From the NCBI RefSeq assembly GCF_002210105.1, contig NZ_AQQU01000008.1, forward strand, positions 124,001 to 188,000: a DNA stretch of 64,000 nucleotides, read 5' to 3'. Position 1 is the stretch's first letter. Every line of letters starts with the position of its first letter. Positions 58,992 through 64,000 of this stretch are shown piece after piece. Origin of the DNA: Oceanicola sp. 22II-s10i. GTDB lineage: Bacteria > Pseudomonadota > Alphaproteobacteria > Rhodobacterales > Rhodobacteraceae. The notes under the pieces are model-generated. The model was not told where the DNA came from, ran no database searches, and saw nothing but the letters and a program-made list of their open reading frames with translations. Both the position numbers and the translations under genes were made by a program.

Positions 58992-59993
58992 ATGACCAAA
59001 CCCAAAGTGGCGATCATCGGAACCGGCGGCACCATCCATTCGCTGGGACTGGGGCCGTTCGACATCCTCGACTACGGCGCACAGAAGAACATGATGGCCG
59101 TGACCGACCTCGTGGAGATGTTCCCCGAGGTCAAGGAATGCGCCGACCTGATCCTCGTGCCCTACAAGGCGGTGCCGAGCCCGGACATCTTCTTTGACGA
59201 CTGGAAGGCCATCGTCGCGAAGATGGACGAGCTGACCGCGTCCGAGCCGGACCTCGCGGGCTTCGTGGTGACGCATGGCACCGCGTCGATGGAGGAGACG
59301 GCCTATTTCCTGTCGCTGACCGCGCGCACCCCGCTGCCGATCGTCTGCGTCGGCTCGCAGCGTCCGGCCTCGGGCCTGTCCACCGATGCCGCGATGAACC
59401 TCGCCAACGCCATCCGGACCGCCGCCGCGCCCGAGGCGCGGGGGATGGGCGGCATGCTGCTGCTGAACGACGAGATTCATTCGGCGCGCGAAGTCACCAA
59501 GACCTCGACCTTCCGGCTTCAGACCTTCCGCAGCCCGGATTTCGGGGTGCTGGGCCATGCGGACGGCGACAAGGTGGTGTTCTACCGCAAGCCGATCCGC
59601 ACCCATTACCCGGATACCGAGTTCGACATCTCCAAGATCGACAGCCTGCCGCGCGTGGACGTGATCTATGCCTACACCGGCTGCGATGCGACGGCCGCCA
59701 AGGCTTTCGTCGCGGCCGGCGCAAAGGGCATCGTCTGCGCAGGCTTCGCGCCGGGGTCGGCCGGAACGCCGTCAGAGGAGTATCTGGCCGAAGCGGTCAA
59801 GGCGGGTGGCCTGACGGTCATGATCTCGACTCGCGCGGGCAGCGGGCGGGTGTTCAAGGGCAAGCGCCATGCCGAGCGCGGCTTCCTGACCGCCGACAAC
59901 CTCAACCCGCAGAAGGCCCGCCTGCTGCTGTCTCTCGCCCTCGCGGTGACCGACGATCCGGCGGAAATCGAACGCATATTCCTGACCTACTGA
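58992..59993 (+). CDS. Asparaginase-fold amidohydrolase, substrate-binding Asp lost
   Basis: 333 residues, type I/II L-asparaginase fold. The N-terminal nucleophile Thr14 (IGTGGTIHS), second Thr97 and Lys170 (EVTKTST) are present. The second motif reads THGTASMEET where asparaginases have THGTDTMEET or TTGTDTMEET, so the Asp that grips the alpha-amino group of Asn is Ala98. The Ser-Gln/Glu pair that binds the alpha-carboxylate also seems altered (PSPDIF). The catalytic machinery therefore remains but recognition of an amino acid head group is weakened. A different amide, for example one lacking a free amino group, is a better guess than asparagine. It is in the same operon as amidase C. Confidence 0.82.
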   Translation: MTKPKVAIIGTGGTIHSLGLGPFDILDYGAQKNMMAVTDLVEMFPEVKECADLILVPYKAVPSPDIFFDDWKAIVAKMDELTASEPDLAGFVVTHGTASMEETAYFLSLTARTPLPIVCVGSQRPASGLSTDAAMNLANAIRTAAAPEARGMGGMLLLNDEIHSAREVTKTSTFRLQTFRSPDFGVLGHADGDKVVFYRKPIRTHYPDTEFDISKIDSLPRVDVIYAYTGCDATAAKAFVAAGAKGIVCAGFAPGSAGTPSEEYLAEAVKAGGLTVMISTRAGSGRVFKGKRHAERGFLTADNLNPQKARLLLSLALAVTDDPAEIERIFLTY

Positions 59994-60006
59994 AGGGAAA
60001 GGTGAC

Positions 60007-60909
60007 ATGGTCGCCACTGACATGACGGCCCCCCTGCGATCCCCGCGCAGGGGGCTGGTGCTGATGATCACCGGGGTCGCGCTGTTTTCGATCCTGAACG
60101 GGGTCGTCAAGGCGCAGATGGAGATCTTCCCGGTCAACCAGGTGGTCTTCTTCCGCAACTTCTTTTCGCTGTTTCCGCTGGTGCTGCTGCTGTGGCTGCA
60201 GCCCGGCGGCATGCGGTTCCGGACCTCGAACATCTGGCTGCACGTGCTGCTGGCGGTGATGTTCACGGTGACACTGCTGGCAATCTTCCGGTCCTACACC
60301 CTGCTGTCGCTGGCCGATGCCACGGCGATCAACTTCACCCAGCCCCTGATGGTCATCCTGCTCTCGCTGGTTCTGGGGGTCGACAAGGTGCGTCGCTACG
60401 AGGTGATCGCGGTCGGCATGGGGCTCTGCGGCGTGTTGCTGATGGTGCGTCCGGGTGGCGACGCGGGCGAGGGGGCGATGCTCGGCGCCGCCTTCGGCCT
60501 GTGCGGGGCGGCATTGTCCGCGGGCTCGATGATCGCGCAGCGCAAGCTCAGCATGAACGACAGCGCGCAGTTGATCGCCTTCTACACGCTCGGCTTCTCG
60601 GCCCTGATGGTCGCGCCGACGCTGCCGATGTCATGGGTCACGCCGACCGGGCCGCAACTGGCCGGGCTGATCGTGATGGGGCTGGCGTCGGGGCTGTGTC
60701 AGTACGTGACCGTCCGGGCCTTCTACCACGCCTCGGCCTCGACCCTGTCCCCGATCACCTACACCAAGATGTTCTGGGCCATCGTCATCGGCTATTTCTG
60801 GTTCGCCGAGGTGCCGTCGTTCGAGGTCCTGCTGGGCGCCAGCATCGTCGTCGGTTCGACCGTCATCGTCCTGCGCAGCAGCGCACGGCCCCCGGCCGGG
60901 CCTGCGTGA
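60007..60909 (+). CDS. EamA/DMT superfamily transporter
   Basis: 300 residues, ten transmembrane helices, two EamA repeats (SLADATAINFTQPLMVILLSLVLGVDKVRRYEVIAVGMGLCGVLLMVRPGG and ASTLSPITYTKMFWAIVIGYFWFAEVPSFEVLLGASIVVGSTVIVL). It starts 13 bases after the asparaginase-fold gene and is likely the last gene of that operon. It may export a surplus amine, amino acid or catabolic product. Confidence 0.88.
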   Translation: MVATDMTAPLRSPRRGLVLMITGVALFSILNGVVKAQMEIFPVNQVVFFRNFFSLFPLVLLLWLQPGGMRFRTSNIWLHVLLAVMFTVTLLAIFRSYTLLSLADATAINFTQPLMVILLSLVLGVDKVRRYEVIAVGMGLCGVLLMVRPGGDAGEGAMLGAAFGLCGAALSAGSMIAQRKLSMNDSAQLIAFYTLGFSALMVAPTLPMSWVTPTGPQLAGLIVMGLASGLCQYVTVRAFYHASASTLSPITYTKMFWAIVIGYFWFAEVPSFEVLLGASIVVGSTVIVLRSSARPPAGPA

Positions 60910-60923
60910 CGGGCGCGCCCGCC

Positions 60924-61913
60924 TCAGTCCGCCGCTTCGGCGGCCTGTGCGCGGGCGTGCAACCGTTCCCGGTGCAGCGCATAGAGCGACGCGCCCACGA
61001 TGATCGCCGCCCCGACCAGCGTGTTCACCGATGGCCATTCGGCAAAGAAGATCGCCCCGAGGATCACCGCGTAGAGCAGACGAAGGTAGTCGATCGACGC
61101 CAGCGCCGTCGCCTCGCCCACGCGGAAGCCCGCGAAGTTCAGGGTCTGGCCGCCCACGGACAGGACCCCGATCAGGATAAGCCCGACCCACTCGGCCGAG
61201 GTGGGCGGCACCCAGTAGACATAGGCCGGCACGACCAGCGCCAGCCCGATCCCGACCGCCTGGTAGGTGATGACCGTGGCCAGCTTTTCCTTCTGCGCCA
61301 GCTTGCGGATGATGACGACGACCATCGCGACGGAACAGGCCGAGCCGAGGGCGATCAGCGAATAGATGTTCACGCCTTCGCCCGAGGGCTGGACGCAGAT
61401 CAGCACGCCGATGAACCCCAGCACCAGCGCCAGCCAGCGATGGATGCCCACGGTTTCCTTGAGGATGATGATGGCCAGCAACGCGACGAACAGCGCGCGA
61501 GAAAAGCTGATCGTCACGGCGTCGGTCAGCGGCAGGTAGACCATCGCGGTGAACCCGCCGAGCATCGAGATGATGGCGAGGAAGACGCGCAGGACGTGCA
61601 GGTTCAGGTTCTCGGTGCGGAAGGACTCGATCGGGTGGCGGACGATCCGGGGCGACATCATCAGCATCATGACGACCTGCCGGATGAACAGGATCTGCAC
61701 CACCGGGATGCGCTGACCGGTGCCCTTGATGAGGGCGGTCATGACCGAGAAGATTACCCCGCCAAGCGCGGCCCAGATCATGCCGCGCACGTTGCCGGGC
61801 AGCAGCAGCCAGCGGGCCTTGAGGCTGTCGACGCGGGCTCTGAGGCGTGGCACGGACGTCTGGTCGTGGTCCGGGGGCGGCGGGGTCTGTGGCACGCGCG
61901 TTGGTCCTTGCAT
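60924..61913 (-). CDS. EamA/DMT superfamily transporter
   Basis: 329 residues from ATG 61913; the frame is open to 62015 but the extension covers the operator-like palindrome and has no family match. A soluble N-terminal segment of about 35 residues precedes ten helices. It is very like the EamA protein at 47633 in layout (basic N-tail, then PPNLRGSL or PGNVRGMIWAALGG; LTDAVTISFSRALFVALLAIIILKETVGIHRWLALVLGFIGVLICVQPSGEG), so these are probably paralogues. It is convergent with the previous EamA gene and divergent from GntR. Confidence 0.87.
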   Translation of the reverse strand: MQGPTRVPQTPPPPDHDQTSVPRLRARVDSLKARWLLLPGNVRGMIWAALGGVIFSVMTALIKGTGQRIPVVQILFIRQVVMMLMMSPRIVRHPIESFRTENLNLHVLRVFLAIISMLGGFTAMVYLPLTDAVTISFSRALFVALLAIIILKETVGIHRWLALVLGFIGVLICVQPSGEGVNIYSLIALGSACSVAMVVVIIRKLAQKEKLATVITYQAVGIGLALVVPAYVYWVPPTSAEWVGLILIGVLSVGGQTLNFAGFRVGEATALASIDYLRLLYAVILGAIFFAEWPSVNTLVGAAIIVGASLYALHRERLHARAQAAEAAD

Positions 61914-61992
61914 ACGGGGCAGAAGGGCGGCGGCCAAAAGGCTGTTCGACTCGCCCCGCTGTGCCTCGGGCCATGCGTAAGGGCATGTGCGT

Positions 61993-62002
61993 TTGGATCC
62001 AA
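61993..62002. promoter_or_regulatory. TTGGATCCAA palindrome, candidate shared operator (site 3)
   Basis: Identical to site 1 at 45686, again followed by a purine-rich GAACGGGA. It lies in the gap between divergent EamA (start 61913) and GntR (start 62194) genes. Confidence 0.5.
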
Positions 62003-62098
62003 GAACGGGACGCATGGTTTTTCACTTGTGGAAGTGACACCCTGTGTATGCGGAAATGTGGGGGTGAGTTGCACTCCACGTCATGCCGCGACGGAATA

Positions 62099-62108
62099 TT
62101 GTGTACAA
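62099..62108. promoter_or_regulatory. TTGTGTACAA, GntR/FCD-type operator candidate
   Basis: Close to the TTGTATACAA consensus of several FCD-type GntR regulators, 85 bases before the GntR start, suggesting autoregulation. The half-sites TTGT and ACAA are perfect; only the central pair is asymmetric. Confidence 0.5.
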
Positions 62109-62193
62109 CCTGGGATTTCTCTCGCTTTTCGTATGGCGTCACGCTATGCGCCGGGATCAGAGGAGATCGGCTTGCGTTCAGGAGGAGCGGACC

Positions 62194-62955
62194 ATGCGTG
62201 ATGACAAGGATGTCGTGACGAAAATCGTCGTCGGCCAGGCGGGCCGCACACGTGGCGAAGAGGTGGCCGAGGCCATACGCAACGGTATCGCCGAGGGTCG
62301 ATTGGCAGGGGGCGGCCGTCTGAACGAAAACGAGCTGGCCACGATGCTGGGCGTGTCGCGCACACCGGTGCGCAGCGCGCTGGCGACGCTGGCGGCCGAC
62401 GGTCTGCTGGATTACACGCCGAACAGCGGCTACACCGTCCGCCGCTTCACCTCGGGCGATATCGAGGACATCTTCAAGGTGCGCGTCAAGCTCGAGGGGC
62501 TGGCGGCCGGGCTGGCCGCGCAGAACGGGCTGAGCGATGCGGCGCTTGGGGGCATGCACCGTCTGATGGGCGAGACGGAAAGGCTGATCGACACCCATTC
62601 CTGGAATGCCGAGATCCACAACACCTGGGTCGACCTGAACAACCAGTTCCACGACCACATCTACGAGGCGGCGGACAACCCCTACCTGATCCAGACGATC
62701 CGGCGGGCCAACCTGTCGCTGTTCAGCCTCGTCCGGTTCCACTGGTTCGACAATGTCCTGCTGCGGCAGTCGCACGAAGAGCATATCGAACTGGTCGACG
62801 CGCTGGAGAACCGGGACGTCCAGCGGGCCGAGTTCCTGCAGGGCGAACACGTCTACCGTTCGGGGCGCCGCATCGTGGCGCGCTGGCGCCGGATGGAGGC
62901 GATGGACGGCGAGAAGCGCATCTCCGAAGCTGGTGGCGGACGGGCCGGAAAGTAG
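62194..62955 (+). CDS. GntR family transcriptional regulator, FCD subfamily
   Basis: 253 residues. The winged HTH reads GEEVAEAIRNGIAEGRLAGGGRLNENELATMLGVSRTPVRSALATLAADGLLDYTPNSGYTVR. The FCD all-helical effector domain follows with its metal/ligand residues (DLNNQFHDHIYEAADNPYLIQ, then SHEEHIELVDALENRD). ATG at 62194 has CAGGAGGAGCGG upstream. It is the best candidate to bind the palindromes at 61993, 62099, 50576 and 45686. FCD ligands are usually organic or amino acids. Right of it lies a polyamine-type ABC transporter gene, which it could also control. Confidence 0.9.
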   Translation: MRDDKDVVTKIVVGQAGRTRGEEVAEAIRNGIAEGRLAGGGRLNENELATMLGVSRTPVRSALATLAADGLLDYTPNSGYTVRRFTSGDIEDIFKVRVKLEGLAAGLAAQNGLSDAALGGMHRLMGETERLIDTHSWNAEIHNTWVDLNNQFHDHIYEAADNPYLIQTIRRANLSLFSLVRFHWFDNVLLRQSHEEHIELVDALENRDVQRAEFLQGEHVYRSGRRIVARWRRMEAMDGEKRISEAGGGRAGK

Positions 62956-63273
62956 GGCACGCGCGCGGCGTGAGGCAGGCCTGTTCGGGGTGCCGCGAAA
63001 GGTGGAAAACGGTCGGATGACAGGCGTCATGCCCCGCCTGACGTGGGGTCACGATTACGCCTTCATGCCGGAAAACTGCGCGCCTTTGCCAGCAAACTTC
63101 CCGATTTTCCACGTTTTTTCAGTGAAAATGCGTCAAATCGCTCGCAATGGGTCGTTTTCGTCCTAGAAATCGGGTTGCGTCCATGTGGTTGGATGCTTTT
63201 ACAATGACGCAAGGTCGCGGCCCGGGGGGCGAGACGACTGCGATAACAACAGAAGAAACTTCAGGGATATGTT
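62956..63273. promoter_or_regulatory. Intergenic region before PotA-type gene
   Basis: 318 bases with no gene recognised. It contains the small palindrome TTTTCA-G-TGAAAA at 63116-63128 and AT-rich stretches from 63100. No clear terminator for GntR and no strong promoter hexamers were seen. Confidence 0.4.
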
Positions 63274-64000
63274 TTGTCGGATACAACCGAAGGCGCGTTC
63301 GTAGAGTTTTCACGGGTTCAGAAAAGTTATGATGGCGAGACGCTTGTCGTCAAAGACCTGAACCTGACCATGCCGAAAGGCGAGTTCCTGACGATGCTGG
63401 GGCCGTCGGGATCGGGCAAGACGACCTGCCTGATGATGCTTGCGGGGTTCGAAACCGCGACGCATGGCGAAATCCTCCTGGACGGCAAACCCATCAACAA
63501 CATTCCGCCGCACAAGCGCGGTATCGGGATGGTCTTTCAGAACTACGCACTGTTCCCGCACATGACCGTGGCCGAGAACCTTTCGTTCCCGCTGGAGGTC
63601 CGCAAGATCGGCAAGTCCGACCGCGAGGCCAAGGTCAAGCGGGCACTGGACATGGTGCAGATGGGGGCCTTCGGCGGCCGCCGTCCGGCGCAGTTGTCCG
63701 GCGGTCAGCAGCAGCGGATCGCACTGGCCCGCGCGCTGGTGTTCGAACCGGAACTGGTTCTGATGGACGAACCGCTCGGCGCGCTCGACAAACAACTGCG
63801 TGAACACATGCAGTTCGAGATCACGAACCTCGCGCACAGCCTTGGAATCACGACGGTTTACGTGACCCACGACCAGACCGAGGCGCTGACCATGTCGGAC
63901 CGGGTCGCGGTCTTCGACGATGGCCGCATCCAGCAGCTCGCGCCGCCCGACCAGCTTTACGAGGCGCCGCAGAACAGCTTCGTCGCCCAGTTCATCGGTG
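63274..64000 (+). CDS. ABC transporter ATP-binding protein, PotA-type (partial)
   Basis: At least 242 residues, continuing beyond the window. Walker A GPSGSGKTTCLMML, Q-loop FQNYALFPHMTVAENL, signature LSGGQQQRIALARAL, Walker B LVLMDEPLGALDKQ and H-loop VTHDQTEALTMSDR are intact, and the order and wording are those of spermidine/putrescine importer ATPases. The start is TTG at 63274 with AGGGA six bases upstream; no in-frame ATG or GTG precedes the conserved FVEFSRVQKSYDG, while the ATG at 63269 is out of frame. It probably heads a polyamine or opine transporter operon. Confidence 0.88.
   Translation, partial: MSDTTEGAFVEFSRVQKSYDGETLVVKDLNLTMPKGEFLTMLGPSGSGKTTCLMMLAGFETATHGEILLDGKPINNIPPHKRGIGMVFQNYALFPHMTVAENLSFPLEVRKIGKSDREAKVKRALDMVQMGAFGGRRPAQLSGGQQQRIALARALVFEPELVLMDEPLGALDKQLREHMQFEITNLAHSLGITTVYVTHDQTEALTMSDRVAVFDDGRIQQLAPPDQLYEAPQNSFVAQFIG

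Noticed and set aside
1-64000. tRNA, rRNA, CRISPR arrays, insertion sequences, phage genes, replication origin
   Set aside because: Looked for characteristic sequences (CCA-ended cloverleaf patterns, regular short repeats, transposase or integrase motifs) and found none by eye; a tRNAscan or ISfinder run would be decisive.

Overview
The window is gene-dense, GC-rich bacterial DNA with short intergenic gaps, overlapping stop/start codons (ATGA, GTGA) and strong codon bias. Gene content (beta-oxidation operons, GatA-type amidases, peptide and polyamine ABC transporters, EamA permeases, ExoY-type polysaccharide genes) suggests an alphaproteobacterium, most likely Rhodobacterales (Roseobacter-type). 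That placement is inference. I see no rRNA, tRNA, CRISPR, insertion sequence or phage gene.

Layout. 0-1.2 kb: end of an MscS channel gene and an alanyl-tRNA editing gene. 1.2-9.6 kb: a TetR regulator and MFS carrier diverge from an acyl-CoA catabolic operon (acyl-CoA ligase, SDR, acyl-CoA dehydrogenase, APH-type kinase, thiolase). The dehydrogenase/kinase pair resembles 4-hydroxyacid degradation. 9.6-14.8 kb: mostly exported small-molecule enzymes (two paralogous cupins, PQQ sugar dehydrogenase, tandem carboxymuconolactone-decarboxylase protein, F420-like reductase) around a LysR gene, with repeated CTCATGA-type dyads in the gaps. 14.9-21.8 kb and 37.5-42.2 kb: two halves of an exopolysaccharide locus (glycosidase, Wzy-like polymerase, Wzc-like co-polymerase/kinase, GT4; then Wzx flippase, ExoY-like priming transferase, GT2, GT4). 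Between them, 21.8-36.9 kb: a CocE-type hydrolase, an Sfp-type phosphopantetheinyl transferase and a two-gene hybrid NRPS-PKS assembly line.

The assembly line reads A-T-KS-AT-ACP-aminotransferase-C-A-T (3261 aa), then C*-(A remnant)-T-TE (926 aa). It should make a beta-aminated polyketide-peptide. The last condensation domain has HQxxxDG instead of HHxxxDG, the last module retains only the C-terminal part of an adenylation domain, and the thioesterase carries Cys where Ser is usual. The combination looks unusual and is the best candidate here for undescribed chemistry.

42.4-61 kb is a nitrogen-compound catabolic region: diaminopropionate ammonia-lyase plus N-carbamoyl-D-amino acid hydrolase; three GatA/AtzE-like amidases, each paired with a separate 68-residue GatC/AtzG-like protein; a five-gene peptide-type ABC transporter; an isochorismatase-fold cysteine hydrolase; an asparaginase-fold enzyme that has lost the Asp that binds the amino group of asparagine; and three EamA permeases. 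A LysR and a GntR/FCD regulator sit in it. Three divergent promoter regions share a TTGGATCCAA-type palindrome, a likely common operator. The window ends in a PotA-type ATPase gene.
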